A stretch of DNA of 64,000 nucleotides from Evansella vedderi. GTDB lineage: Bacteria > Bacillota > Bacilli > Bacillales > Salisediminibacteriaceae. A model generated the notes under the pieces. It made no database searches. It was given only the letters and a program-made list of their open reading frames with translations, and had not been told where the DNA came from. A program made the position numbers and the translations under genes. Positions 35,310-44,736 of the stretch are shown here, in pieces. The stretch covers positions 124,001-188,000 of the forward strand of contig NZ_JAUSUG010000007.1 in the NCBI RefSeq assembly GCF_030813435.1, read 5' to 3'. The first letter of the stretch is position 1, and every line of letters begins with the position of its first letter.

Positions 35310-37301
35310 TTATAATCTATCATCAAACCAACCAATTAAATGCTGTAATCGCTCTAAGCGGTGCTTCGGCTTACCTGAACGTGATAGGTCATGGTTTTCA
35401 TCTGGGAAGCGAACGAGCTTCGTTTCCACACCTAATCGCTTAAGGGCAACATACCATTGCTCTGCTTGCTCCATTGGACAACGTAAGTCCTGTTCACTAT
35501 GCAGGATTAGTGTCGGAGTTTTTACATCACGAGCATAAGTCAGTGGAGATACTTTTAATAATTTCTCCACATCATCCCATAAGTCCGCATGTCCATGCTG
35601 CCATTCTGTGAAGAAGAAGCCAATGTCACTTGTTCCATAGAAGCTGTGCCAGTTACAAATACTACGTTGCGTAACAGCTGCTTTGAAACGGTCCGTACGT
35701 GTAACGATAACGTTGGTCATAAATCCACCGTAACTACCGCCAGTAACAAATAATTGTTCGTTGTCGATGTAGTTAAAGTTTGCTAAGGCATAATCAACAC
35801 CAGCCATGATATCCTCATAATCCATTCCGCCATAATCACCGATAACAGCATTTACAAAGTCATGACCATATCCGTGGCTTCCACGTGGGTTTGTGTAAAG
35901 AACAACATAGCCTTTAGAAGCCATTAATTGCATTTCATGGTGTAAACCATTTCCATAAGCTGTCGCAGGTCCACCGTGAATTTGCAGGATCATTGGATAT
36001 TTTTTACCTTCCTCATAACCGTAAGGCTTCATGATCCATCCTTCAATGTCCCACCCATCGGTGCTCTTGTAGTGGAAGTTTTCTGGAGTGCTTAAATGTA
36101 CTTCTTTGTATAACTCGGCATTCCAGTCTGTTAATTTCTCTACATGTTTCACATTTGTTAAGTCTTGTGTTACTAAGTCTCCTGTGGAGTGAGGAGTACC
36201 TAGAACAAGGACTGCTTGATCGTCATTAACGATGTCATAAGAAGTAACGTTTGCAACAGATGGTGAAAGGGCATCAGAAACTTGTCCTTCTAGATTAACC
36301 TTAAATAACTGGCAATCACCACTAACGGTTGCTATAAAGTAAATGTGTGTGTTCGCAGCGTCCCAGATTAAGCGAAGCTCTGCCGAGTCATACTTAGCAT
36401 CCACACCTACAAGATTGTTAGCGGTATAATCGAATTTATTCGTTAAATTCTTTAATTCGCCTGTTTCAACAGAAAATAACAGTACATTGGCATTCCCTTG
36501 GCTTCTTTCTCCACGATCATGACCAGCAACAGCTAGCCATTTTCCGTCCGATGAGAAAGAAGGTGCCATCAGATAGCCATTTCCTTGATAAAACAAGGTC
36601 TCTTCTTTGGAAGCAATCTCGTATTTCCAGATAGCAGGGAGGTATCCCCATTCTTTATCTTCTGCCTTTGTTCCGATATAGAATAGGTTTTTCCCATCTG
36701 GGGTGAAACGAGGCTGACCGAAGTTATGATCTCCTTCCGTCACCTTTGTATATTCCTTTGTATCTAAATCAAATAAGTATACATGGGTACGGTCATCGTT
36801 ATAAATACCAACGCCGTCACCTTTATAACGAAGTCTTGTAATGACCTTAACATCACTTTCTTCTTTTTTCTCGTCTTCTTTATCCGTGCTAAGCTTTAAT
36901 TCCCCTCTAATGGTTACCGCAAGCTGTTTTCCGTCTGGAGACCAAACGAAATCACCAATTCCTTGCTTTACATCAGTTAGTTGAACTGCTTCCCCACCAT
37001 CTGTAGGTAAGAGCCATACTTGATTTTTTCCAGTACGGTTGGAACGGAAGGCTAGGTTTTTTCCATCTGGTGACCACTTTGGAGCAGTATCCTTTACTAG
37101 CGAGTCCTTGGAATAATGAGAGGTAAACTGTCTGCCATTTCCTTTTAAATCCGTTATATAGATATAAGAATAGTAGCCATCTTTTTCTTTATCTACATGT
37201 GTTAGGACATAGGCAACCTTGTCTTTAGTCGGGGATACGACAGGATCTCCCACAAATTTAAATTTAACTAAATCTTCTGCTGTAATAGGACGTTTTGTCA
37301 T
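35310..37301 (-). CDS. S9 family prolyl oligopeptidase/acylaminoacyl-peptidase
   Basis: The start ATG at 37301 (MTKRPITAEDLVKFKFVGDP) follows GGAGG by eight bases. The open frame is eight codons longer. About 400 residues of WD40/PD40 propeller repeats (PKWSPDGKNLAFRSN, FVWSPDGKQLAV, PRFTPDGKNLFYIG) precede an alpha/beta hydrolase domain with Ser523 in GGSYGGFM, Asp in HSEQDLRCP and His in ENHDLSRSG. 663 residues, no signal peptide, like B. subtilis YuxL. It is a cytosolic enzyme that releases acylated or dipeptide N-termini from short peptides. Confidence 0.95.
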   Translation of the reverse strand: MTKRPITAEDLVKFKFVGDPVVSPTKDKVAYVLTHVDKEKDGYYSYIYITDLKGNGRQFTSHYSKDSLVKDTAPKWSPDGKNLAFRSNRTGKNQVWLLPTDGGEAVQLTDVKQGIGDFVWSPDGKQLAVTIRGELKLSTDKEDEKKEESDVKVITRLRYKGDGVGIYNDDRTHVYLFDLDTKEYTKVTEGDHNFGQPRFTPDGKNLFYIGTKAEDKEWGYLPAIWKYEIASKEETLFYQGNGYLMAPSFSSDGKWLAVAGHDRGERSQGNANVLLFSVETGELKNLTNKFDYTANNLVGVDAKYDSAELRLIWDAANTHIYFIATVSGDCQLFKVNLEGQVSDALSPSVANVTSYDIVNDDQAVLVLGTPHSTGDLVTQDLTNVKHVEKLTDWNAELYKEVHLSTPENFHYKSTDGWDIEGWIMKPYGYEEGKKYPMILQIHGGPATAYGNGLHHEMQLMASKGYVVLYTNPRGSHGYGHDFVNAVIGDYGGMDYEDIMAGVDYALANFNYIDNEQLFVTGGSYGGFMTNVIVTRTDRFKAAVTQRSICNWHSFYGTSDIGFFFTEWQHGHADLWDDVEKLLKVSPLTYARDVKTPTLILHSEQDLRCPMEQAEQWYVALKRLGVETKLVRFPDENHDLSRSGKPKHRLERLQHLIGWFDDRL

Positions 37302-37529
37302 GTTCCATTCCTCCATATTTATCAATCTATAAATCTATATTAACATTTCGCCAATCGAAATAAAATAAATATTATGGATATTTCAGTATTTATAAATAAA
37401 ACTATTCTAAGGTTATTTGTAGATTTCCGCTCCAGTCCTTGTTCTTATTTTTTCAAATTACAGATACAAAAAAATGAAGTAGGCGGCGAATATTTTAATG
37501 TTTAAGTTATAAGGAGAGGTTTTGTAACT

Positions 37530-39623
37530 ATGAAGGTAACGTTATATTTGGGGAGTTTCTTAAAATTGTTACAGAGAATAAGGGTTTATATTTTTGTATT
37601 AATCCTAATTCTTTCTATGGTGTTTATATATTTTGTTGTTGATGCTTATAGGATTGATCTAAGTAAATTGGAGGATCCTGTGGGGACACCTACGGTAATT
37701 TATGACCGTTACGGTGACCCGGTTTCGGAATTGTCTTCGGTCCGATTTAGGCATGTTTCGTTATCAAAAATTCCCGAAGAAATCATCCACAGTATTATTG
37801 CAGTGGAGGATCAACGTTTTTTTTCCCATAAGGGTATTGATTTTCGTGGTATTGCTCGGTCGACTTGGAGGAATTTGCAGGCAGGCAGAGTTGTACAGGG
37901 TGGTAGTACGATTACGCAGCAGTTAGCGAAAAATTTATTTCTTACTTCGGATAGAACGTATGGGAGAAAGTTTCGAGAAGTAATTACTGCTTTTCGGATT
38001 GAAAGGGAGTATAGTAAGGAGAAGATTTTGGAATTGTATTTGAATCATATTTATTTTGGTGAGGGAATTTGGGGGATTCAGAATGCATCTCAAATGTATT
38101 TTGGGAAGGATGTACAGGATATTACATTGGAGGAAGGGGCTCTTTTGGCGGCGTTACCAAAAGCTCCCACGCACTATTCACCTTTTCAAAATGAAGAGAG
38201 GGGGAAACAGCGTCGGGATCTTGTATTGTATTTGCTTTTGGAACAGGGGTATATCGAGGAGAATGTTTATACCGAAGCGATAAGTTCGGAGATTGTCCTA
38301 CGGGATTGGGAAATTGAGGAGGATAGTTTACGTGGAAGGTACCCAAGTTATGTTGATTTTGTTATTGACGAGGCGATTAAGATTCATGGTCTGACGGAGG
38401 AACGAATATGGGCTGGGGACCTGCATATTTATACGGAAATGGATTTGACGGTGCAGAATGCTATTCAGTCTGCTTTTTCTAATGGAGAATTGTTTCCTGT
38501 GGGAGCAGGTGAAGAGATTGTTCAAGGTGGGACTGTTGTTTTAGACCCTTATACTGGTGGGGTACGAGGAATTATGGGTAATCGTAGTGAACATGTGTAT
38601 CGTGGATTTAACCGTGCTGTACAGCTAAAACGTCAACCAGGGTCCGCCATTAAACCTTTATCCGTATTTGCCCCAGCATTAGAAAGGGGATACAGTGCAA
38701 GTTCTACGTTAGTGGACGAGAGAATGGACTTTGGCGGGTATTCTCCAAGGAATTATGATAACCAGTACCGGGGGAGGGTTTCCCTTTATGATGCACTGAT
38801 TTACTCCATTAATGTTCCTGCCGTTTGGTTATTAAATGAGATTGGTGTGACGGCGGGGGTTGATTTCCTTGAGAAGTTGGGAATTCCGTTGCAGGAAAGT
38901 GACAGGAATTTAAGCATTGCACTAGGGGGATTAACGGAAGGCACTTCACCTCTTCAATTAGCCCAAGCATACAGTGTGTTTCCTAACCTAGGGACGATGA
39001 ATGAAGCCCATGCCATTACTAAAATTACGAACGGGCATGGGGAAGTTTTAGCTAAAGGGGAAGTACAGGGAACCCAAGTAATGGACCCAGATAATGCTTA
39101 TAGGATGACTCAGATTCTGCAGGGCGTAGTGCAGGAAGGAACTGGTAGAAATGCCTTGTTAAATTACGATCGACCTACTGCTGGAAAAACTGGTACGACA
39201 CAGCTTCCATCGACGTCAGCCTTTGAAGGGGTTACGGGAGTGTCGGATGCTTGGTTTGTAGGATATACGCCGGAATTGGTTACTGCCGTTTGGGTTGGTT
39301 ATGACAAGGTGACCCCAGAATATGTGATGCAATCCTCAGGGGGGAATCACCCGGCACGGATTTTTCAGGCGATTATGAGTGAGTCATTAGAAGGGGTACC
39401 AGTCTCTGATTTCCGGCTACCTAACGGGTGGAAAGAAAATAAAAATGAAGGAAAAGGAAAAGAAAAAGATAAGGAAGGTAAAGATAAAGGCAAAGGAAAG
39501 GGCAATAAGGAAGGGAAAGAAAAGGGAAAAAATAAAGCCGAAGAAAAGGGTAAAAAAAATGAAGGAAAAGGAAAAGGGAATGGGAAAGGTAAGGGAAAAG
39601 GTAATAGCAAAGGTAATAGGTAA
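37530..39623 (+). CDS. Class A penicillin-binding protein (transglycosylase/transpeptidase) with Lys/Gly/Glu tail
   Basis: 697 residues. A short cytoplasmic end, membrane helix 19-37, GT51 domain with catalytic Glu93 (AVEDQRFFSHKG) and QGGSTITQQLAKN, and a transpeptidase domain with Ser372-x-x-Lys375 (PGSAIKPL), SIN (426-428) and KTGTT (553-557). It polymerises and crosslinks peptidoglycan outside the membrane. From about residue 635 the chain is an unbroken Lys/Gly/Glu/Asn low-complexity tail of roughly 60 residues. The relatives I would compare are B. subtilis PbpD and PbpF. The start follows AAGGAGAGG. Confidence 0.93.
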   Translation: MKVTLYLGSFLKLLQRIRVYIFVLILILSMVFIYFVVDAYRIDLSKLEDPVGTPTVIYDRYGDPVSELSSVRFRHVSLSKIPEEIIHSIIAVEDQRFFSHKGIDFRGIARSTWRNLQAGRVVQGGSTITQQLAKNLFLTSDRTYGRKFREVITAFRIEREYSKEKILELYLNHIYFGEGIWGIQNASQMYFGKDVQDITLEEGALLAALPKAPTHYSPFQNEERGKQRRDLVLYLLLEQGYIEENVYTEAISSEIVLRDWEIEEDSLRGRYPSYVDFVIDEAIKIHGLTEERIWAGDLHIYTEMDLTVQNAIQSAFSNGELFPVGAGEEIVQGGTVVLDPYTGGVRGIMGNRSEHVYRGFNRAVQLKRQPGSAIKPLSVFAPALERGYSASSTLVDERMDFGGYSPRNYDNQYRGRVSLYDALIYSINVPAVWLLNEIGVTAGVDFLEKLGIPLQESDRNLSIALGGLTEGTSPLQLAQAYSVFPNLGTMNEAHAITKITNGHGEVLAKGEVQGTQVMDPDNAYRMTQILQGVVQEGTGRNALLNYDRPTAGKTGTTQLPSTSAFEGVTGVSDAWFVGYTPELVTAVWVGYDKVTPEYVMQSSGGNHPARIFQAIMSESLEGVPVSDFRLPNGWKENKNEGKGKEKDKEGKDKGKGKGNKEGKEKGKNKAEEKGKKNEGKGKGNGKGKGKGNSKGNR

Positions 39624-39678
39624 TGTCTTGGTGATTGCAGCTCTATGTATGGATCAAAACAGTTAATGTTAAATGAAA

Positions 39679-39723
39679 GAGGGAATCTCAAAAGGTATGT
39701 TTTTAACCTTTTGAGATTCCCTC
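39679..39723 (+). terminator. Perfect 18-bp terminator stem
   Basis: GAGGGAATCTCAAAAGGT pairs perfectly with ACCTTTTGAGATTCCCTC around a nine-base loop. It ends the PBP gene. Similar stems are at 29207 and, degenerate, at 1010 and 58147. Confidence 0.8.
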
Positions 39724-39789
39724 ACTAGTTGAAGCTGATGGGACAGCTTCTCTTACTATTTTCGAGAAAGAAGTTTAATGATGTTTCAT

Positions 39790-40143
39790 TTATCGCTCGC
39801 AAGTGACGACGAAAAACTCTCCTGTTCTCAATGTTACTGTTTGTGTTGGGGGGCCGGTTACTCTTCTGTCACAGAATACATCAATCGTCGTTAGTCCACA
39901 TCGTACTCTAACGAATTGGTCTCTTCTTAGATTAACATCTGGTAACCTTCTAGATGGAGCTCCAAAAATAGGTAGACAAAATACAACTCCAATTTCGCCA
40001 GGTCTTAAAACAGCTTCATCTGCTCTAATAGTTCTCGCTCTACCATCTTCGTCAACAATGGTAACTAAATGCCCGGGGGGAGTAAGATTAAAGACATTCG
40101 CCAATAAAGCTTGTCTGATTGTATCTCTAATAGTATCGTCCAT
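39790..40143 (-). CDS. Hypothetical Arg-rich protein (117 aa)
   Basis: AAAGGAGGG lies before the ATG on the minus strand, which favours this frame over an overlapping one on the other strand. Sequence MDDTIRDTIRQALLANVFNL, then beta-rich segments HLVTIVDEDGRARTIRADE, RLPDVNLRRDQFVRVRCGL and TQTVTLRTGEFFVVTCER. Three or four Cys, no membrane part. The pattern of short beta-strands suggests a coat-like or SH3-like small protein. Not identified. Confidence 0.6.
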   Translation of the reverse strand: MDDTIRDTIRQALLANVFNLTPPGHLVTIVDEDGRARTIRADEAVLRPGEIGVVFCLPIFGAPSRRLPDVNLRRDQFVRVRCGLTTIDVFCDRRVTGPPTQTVTLRTGEFFVVTCER

Positions 40144-40400
40144 ATAAATTCACCCTCCTTTCTTCTCTTTATGAACATGTTATGCTTTAGCAAAGTTGAT
40201 GGAAGGGCATGTACCATCATGTTCTTAAAAACCAACAAATATATAGATTGAGAAAACACAGCCATATTTTTAATAGAGAGCTATTTATTTTGTAGAGAAC
40301 TTGTATGGCCACGGGGACAGGCCTTCGTAATATTGAATGCCATGACTTCCTTAGAGGAAAAAATAGTGGTAATCTATTAAAAAGGAAGGAGGAAATGTCT

Positions 40401-40586
40401 ATGCAACCAGAAATAAAGAGAATAGCGGTCAGGTTTATTCTCATGTATGTCATTTTTGTAGCTATTTTATATATGACTCAAGGTCATTTTATGTGGCTGG
40501 ACGGCTTGATTTTTGCCACTATTTACATTGTTCTTTATTACTTTTTAAAAAAGTTATTTGGTGCGTTCAAACGAAAAGCGGGATAA
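40401..40586 (+). CDS. Small two-helix membrane protein (61 aa)
   Basis: GGAAGGAGG lies before the start. ATG at 40401 is best spaced and ATG at 40395 is an alternative. The protein MQPEIKRIAVRFILMYVIFV has helices FILMYVIFVAILYM and GLIFATIYIVLYYFL with a basic end KKLFGAFKRKAG. No family known. A terminator follows directly. Confidence 0.65.
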   Translation: MQPEIKRIAVRFILMYVIFVAILYMTQGHFMWLDGLIFATIYIVLYYFLKKLFGAFKRKAG

Positions 40587-40646
40587 CAGGTTCCTGACCC
40601 CCAACACGGTGATACTATACAGTAGTAGGGGGCAGGGACCTTTTTA
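40587..40646 (+). terminator. Rho-independent terminator
   Basis: AGGTTCCTGaCCCCC pairs with GGGGGcAGGGACCT and ends in TTTTT. Confidence 0.8.
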
Positions 40647-40659
40647 AGGGGGATTTGGA

Positions 40660-41679
40660 ATGAGTGTTGACAGAGAGTTTAAATTTCTTATTAAATATTT
40701 TTTTGAAGAAAAATTACCAGTGATAGTTTATCGGGGGAAGAGCGGTTATAATAATACAACTCGTTACCTTGAAAGAGAAGATAAAAGATATATTTTACGT
40801 ATATATGAAACTCATAATGAGGAATCAAAGGTAAAGTTAGAACATGAAATATTATTGAAATTGAATCAACTATCGAATCTCCCTTTTAAAATCCCTGTAC
40901 CAGTTATAAAAGACGGGAAATCCTTACTGCGTTTGCAGTCAAATAAAATTGGTTGTATTTATCACTATATTGAAGGTGACAATCCGGTTTTTAATAATGA
41001 AGAAGTTCTTTTTTCCTATGGACAGAGTGTCGGTTATCTATTGAATGCTCTGAAGACGATTCAGATACAGCAGCCCTTAATTTATCGTCCCTATTATGAA
41101 ATTGAACATGCGCATCCCAATTGTCCAATAAATAAAGTTGTTGAGTGGTGTAGTAACCCACAAGATCCCTACAAAGAATATAGAAATGAGCTTTCGTGGA
41201 TAGCTTCACAGCTTATTAATTTTAAAGAGTTTATCCCACGTATCAAGAATCTTCCTCATCAAATCATTCATGGAGATTTAAATGAATCAAATGTGCTAGT
41301 AAATACAGATCAAAAGATAAATGCCATTCTTGACTTTGAATTTACTACTCGTGATCTTCGAGTTATGGAAGTAGCCGTATGTATTTCAGAAATTATTTCG
41401 GAAGAAGCAAATGAAGATGTTTATTTAAATAAGGTCTATCATTTTTTCTCCGGTTTTGGGACAACCATGAATCTACAGGAATCTGAAATAGAAGCCTTAC
41501 CAATATTAGTTCAACTTAGAAGGTTAGATGTTTTTCTACACTTTTTGGGAAGATATCTAGACGGAAAAGACGATGCCTCGGTTCTTGAGGAACAAATAGT
41601 AAAAGCAGCTAGCTATCAACATTGGCTCAACGGTAGCGGTCGAAAATTATGCCGCTTGTTGGAAAACGTAAATCGATAA
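40660..41679 (+). CDS. Aminoglycoside-phosphotransferase-fold kinase (homoserine-kinase type II-like)
   Basis: 339 residues, AAGGGGGATTTGGA before the ATG. The kinase-like motifs are IIHGDLNESNVLV (catalytic Asp and Asn) and AILDFEFTTRD (Mg-binding Asp). An N-lobe Lys/Glu region is present (RYILRIYETHNEES, KLEHEILLKL). This is the APH/choline kinase superfamily. It phosphorylates a small hydroxyl compound, for example a sugar, amino alcohol or homoserine. Single gene with its own terminator. No resistance-type context. Confidence 0.85.
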   Translation: MSVDREFKFLIKYFFEEKLPVIVYRGKSGYNNTTRYLEREDKRYILRIYETHNEESKVKLEHEILLKLNQLSNLPFKIPVPVIKDGKSLLRLQSNKIGCIYHYIEGDNPVFNNEEVLFSYGQSVGYLLNALKTIQIQQPLIYRPYYEIEHAHPNCPINKVVEWCSNPQDPYKEYRNELSWIASQLINFKEFIPRIKNLPHQIIHGDLNESNVLVNTDQKINAILDFEFTTRDLRVMEVAVCISEIISEEANEDVYLNKVYHFFSGFGTTMNLQESEIEALPILVQLRRLDVFLHFLGRYLDGKDDASVLEEQIVKAASYQHWLNGSGRKLCRLLENVNR

Positions 41680-41745
41680 CATGGACGATAAAATGATTCA
41701 AATAATTATTATAGGCGAGTAGACTCATAGAACATTAATAATGGT

Positions 41746-41777
41746 AAGCTCAATCGATTATGATTGAGCTTTTTTGA
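41746..41777 (+). terminator. Rho-independent terminator
   Basis: AAGCTCAATC pairs with GATTGAGCTT, then TTTT. Confidence 0.88.
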
Positions 41778-41940
41778 GTAAAAAAGACCACAGTAATTAA
41801 TAGCAATAAACAAATTAGTCATGAGATACTTAGGAAATCTTTTAGAATGCTTTTCTCAATAAAACAAACAGATTCAAAAAAATATTGTCAAAATACAAAT
41901 GCATTTATGGTATAAAAAATGTATTTTATCTTTATTTATA

Positions 41941-41969
41941 TTGATTTGTTTGTTTTTCTCTTTTACAAT
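41941..41969 (+). promoter_or_regulatory. SigA-type promoter of the GH105 gene
   Basis: TTGATT (41941-41946), 17-base spacer, TACAAT (41964-41969), 60 bases before the start codon. Confidence 0.6.
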
Positions 41970-41982
41970 TAAAGAAGTTGTT

Positions 41983-41996
41983 TAAAAGCGTTAACG
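41983..41996 (+). promoter_or_regulatory. cre-like operator
   Basis: TAAAAGCGTTAACG differs from TGWAANCGNTNWCA at positions 2 and 14, and includes the palindrome CGTTAACG. It sits 14-27 bases after the -10 box, a position used for CcpA roadblock repression. A LacI-family local repressor is the alternative reader. Confidence 0.5.
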
Positions 41997-42029
41997 TTAC
42001 AAATTCTATAATTGAGAGGGAAGGATAGT

Positions 42030-43124
42030 ATGAGTCATGTGATTAGCAAAAAAGAAGTTATTGAAAACATTCATTTACTAATGGAGAATCTTACACAGAT
42101 CAAAGATAATACTGGTGAATTTCTATTAAAATTTGATGGTTTAGTAGTAGATGATAAAAGTTGGCATGTTTGGAATTGGCCACAAGGTGTTGGTTTATAT
42201 GGGATCTATAAATATTGGAGACTAACAGATGATGAAAAAGCTTTAAAGATTGTAAATGATTGGTTTGCTGCTAGATTTGAAGAGGGTGTACCACCTAAGA
42301 ATGTTAATACGATGGCTCCTTTGTTAACTCTGTCGTATATGTACGAAGATACGAGGGATAAGACACTTATTCCTTACTTAGAAACATGGGCGGAATGGGT
42401 TATGTATGATATGCCTCGAACAAAAGAAAATGGGTTGCAACATATGACATATGGGCCTGAAAATAAAAATCAGCTTTGGGATGATACCTTGATGATGACT
42501 GTGTTACCTTTAGCCAAAATCGGTATGCTCTTTAACAAGCAAGAGTATATTGAAGAGGCGAAAAAGCAATTTTTAATACATATTAAATATTTAAGTGATC
42601 GAAAAACGGGTCTTTGGTTCCACGGCTGGACATTTGAAGAAAACCATAACTATGCAGAAGCATTGTGGGCGAGAGGGAACTGTTGGATTACAATTGCGAT
42701 ACCAGAAATAATTGAGATATTGGAATTAAAAGAAGGAGATTTTTTCCGAGAATTTTTATTGGATACATTAAACAGACAAGTAGAAGCGTTAGCAAAGTAC
42801 CAGGATGAAAGCGGCCTCTGGCATACACTCCTAGATGATAAAACCTCTTATCTTGAAGCGTCAGCAACTGCAGGATTTGCATACGGTATTTTAAAATCGG
42901 TTCATAAACGCTATATTAGCCAAAATTATAAAGAGATTGCTAATAAAGCGATTGCAGGACTTGTAAATGAGATTAATGAGGAAGGGGCAGTACAAAAGGT
43001 ATCGGTAGGAACAGGGATGGGAGTTAGCTTAGATTTTTACAAGAAAATTAAAATTACTCCAATGCCATATGGACAGTCCTTAGCTGTACTATCCTTAGCA
43101 GAATATTTACACGAGTATATGTAA
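42030..43124 (+). CDS. GH105 unsaturated rhamnogalacturonyl hydrolase (YesR/YteR-like)
   Basis: The ATG at 42030 (MSHVISKKEVIENIHLLMEN) follows GGAAGG. A TTG six codons earlier has no site. The 364-residue (alpha/alpha)6 protein has WHVWNWPQGVGLYGIY, NVNTMAPLL, the catalytic Asp region QLWDDTLMM (Asp152 by analogy with YteR Asp143), HGWTFEENHNYAEALWARGN and MPYGQSLAVLSL. No signal peptide. It removes the unsaturated uronic acid left by pectin or rhamnogalacturonan lyases, inside the cell. It is the natural partner of the pectate lyase at 12792. Own terminator. Confidence 0.92.
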   Translation: MSHVISKKEVIENIHLLMENLTQIKDNTGEFLLKFDGLVVDDKSWHVWNWPQGVGLYGIYKYWRLTDDEKALKIVNDWFAARFEEGVPPKNVNTMAPLLTLSYMYEDTRDKTLIPYLETWAEWVMYDMPRTKENGLQHMTYGPENKNQLWDDTLMMTVLPLAKIGMLFNKQEYIEEAKKQFLIHIKYLSDRKTGLWFHGWTFEENHNYAEALWARGNCWITIAIPEIIEILELKEGDFFREFLLDTLNRQVEALAKYQDESGLWHTLLDDKTSYLEASATAGFAYGILKSVHKRYISQNYKEIANKAIAGLVNEINEEGAVQKVSVGTGMGVSLDFYKKIKITPMPYGQSLAVLSLAEYLHEYM

Positions 43125-43164
43125 GAATACACAATGCCTCCAACAAAGTAACTATATAAAAGCT

Positions 43165-43198
43165 AAAAAAACAACCGCCTAAATAGCGGTTGTTTTTT
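43165..43198 (+). terminator. Rho-independent terminator
   Basis: AAAAAACAACCGC pairs with GCGGTTGTTTTTT. Confidence 0.88.
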
Positions 43199-43249
43199 AG
43201 GTGAACATTGGACAATAAGAAATATATATAGCTCAGTTCAAATGCATGA

Positions 43250-44485
43250 TTAGAGGATTAGCATCTGTTCTGTTTCAGCATCTTTATCTAATTTGAAGCT
43301 TACTTTTTTATCTTCACAAACAAGCTCATAGTCACCGAGGAGTCCTTCGAATGAGAGTGTTCCGTTGTCATCTGTCTTACATGTCACATTTGTATTCCAG
43401 TCTTCTTTTATGAGTTTCTTTAATACTTTGTAAGATGGCTTTGGACTATTATCTTTTCTAATAAATCCAGCAGGAGCACCAAGCCATGCACCATCATCAC
43501 TGAAGGACCAGGTTGTAATAGCTTCTACAAGGGGGTGTTTAAATAGAATCGAATACATTTCTTCTACTTCTTTTGCCTGACGTTCTTCGAATTCTGGTGT
43601 AGATGGCCAATCTGCAACCTGGTAATCATTCAGGTCTACAATTTCAGGAGGCATAAGATGTCCAGATGTCAACGTGTTTTCCGTAAAGTGAATTGGTAGA
43701 CCGAAGTGTGAGAAACGGTCTAATATTTCTTCTAATTTTTCACGTCCCCAATATCCCTGATGCTGATGCGACTGAATGCCGATAGCATCAATAGGAATAC
43801 CTGCATTTAAACATCCATCAATTAAGATTTCATAGTTAATAGATGTATTAAAGTCATTTAATAAAAGTGTTGCATTAGGATTGCATTCACGTGTTTTTGC
43901 AAACATTTCTTTAATGATACCAACGCGGCCAAGAACCTTAGAAATTCGTGTGATACCGTTGTCATACTTATCGAAGATAGGCATGATAACAACTTCATTG
44001 ATAACATCCCACGTATCTATTAATCCTTTGAAATCTAATACATCTCGTTCGATTCTAGCAAATTGTGCTTTCAGAATTTCTTCATTACTCATATCCAGAA
44101 GCCATGGTGCAGTTAATGTGTGCCAACAAAGTGGGTGTCCTTTCACATCTATATTTCTATCTTTTAACCACTGTGCAGTAGCCTTTAATTCTTTTGTCCG
44201 GGGTTTTCCTTTCTTAGGCTCGAACATAGCCCAATAGAAAGGGAGTGTTGCTTGGTTAAATACATCTAAAAACAAATCCAGTTTTTGTTCCTGAAATGCA
44301 AGTCTGTCCGCTGGCACATTTTTATTTGCTACATCAATTGCATCAAAAATGCCGCAGCCAAACAAGAACTTATGGTTTGTCTGTGTAAGTACTACTTCCT
44401 TTCCTACAACTGGGTTTCCCCCTTCATCCACTAGTTTAATTGTCTTACTTGCCATACGGTGTGATAATCCATTTGTATGTCCCAT
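43250..44485 (-). CDS. Intracellular GH10 endo-1,4-beta-xylanase
   Basis: The start is the ATG at 44485 (MGHTNGLSHRMASKTIKLVD), seven bases after GGAGG. The frame is open 19 codons further up, over the promoter and cre. 411 residues with acid/base Glu164 in DVINEVV and nucleophile Glu269 in IHFTENTL. VKGHPLCWHTLTAPWLL and IGIQSHQHQGYWG are other GH10 blocks. The N-terminal beta segment (KTIKLVDEGGNPVVGKEV) and C-terminal one are small Ig-like extensions. Without a signal peptide it should act on imported xylo-oligosaccharides. Confidence 0.93.
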   Translation of the reverse strand: MGHTNGLSHRMASKTIKLVDEGGNPVVGKEVVLTQTNHKFLFGCGIFDAIDVANKNVPADRLAFQEQKLDLFLDVFNQATLPFYWAMFEPKKGKPRTKELKATAQWLKDRNIDVKGHPLCWHTLTAPWLLDMSNEEILKAQFARIERDVLDFKGLIDTWDVINEVVIMPIFDKYDNGITRISKVLGRVGIIKEMFAKTRECNPNATLLLNDFNTSINYEILIDGCLNAGIPIDAIGIQSHQHQGYWGREKLEEILDRFSHFGLPIHFTENTLTSGHLMPPEIVDLNDYQVADWPSTPEFEERQAKEVEEMYSILFKHPLVEAITTWSFSDDGAWLGAPAGFIRKDNSPKPSYKVLKKLIKEDWNTNVTCKTDDNGTLSFEGLLGDYELVCEDKKVSFKLDKDAETEQMLIL

Positions 44486-44527
44486 TTTGTTACCTCCATT
44501 TTCATTAACATTTCGTACAGCCTTATC

Positions 44528-44541
44528 GGAAAACGCTTTCA
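44528..44541 (-). promoter_or_regulatory. cre site upstream of the xylanase gene
   Basis: On the minus strand TGAAAGCGTTTTCC matches TGWAANCGNTNWCA except for the last base. It lies about 15 bases after the -10 box and 43 before the start codon, so it can block transcription under carbon repression. Confidence 0.75.
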
Positions 44542-44555
44542 CATTTTCTGCTTAA

Positions 44556-44584
44556 ATTTTACCAAACTTTGTTCAATGGGTAAA
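44556..44584 (-). promoter_or_regulatory. Probable SigA promoter of the xylanase gene
   Basis: TTTACC (44584-44579), 17-base spacer, TAAAAT (44561-44556), reading on the minus strand. Confidence 0.55.
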
Positions 44585-44672
44585 CTAACTATTCTTAAAA
44601 AAGGTAAGATTTTTAATGACTGTATCTTAGTAGAGTTGTAAGGGTACTGGGTGGAACTACAGAAGTTAAGTA

Positions 44673-44711
44673 AAACCCCTGATACTGTGAAGTCTTATGT
44701 ATCAGGGGTTT
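44673..44711. terminator. Terminator hairpin
   Basis: AAACCCCTGATAC pairs with GTATCAGGGGTTT. It follows the stop of the minus-strand 44737 gene. Confidence 0.8.
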
Positions 44712-44736
44712 ATTGGTGGAAGTAAAATACCAAAGC

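Noticed and set aside
39803-40147. Plus-strand frame opposite the 39790-40143 gene
   Set aside because: The minus frame has AAAGGAGGG before its ATG and a sensible protein. The plus frame has neither.
41885-41916. TTGTCA...TATAAA as GH105 promoter
   Set aside because: The spacer is 20 bases. The downstream TTGATT-17-TACAAT pair fits better.
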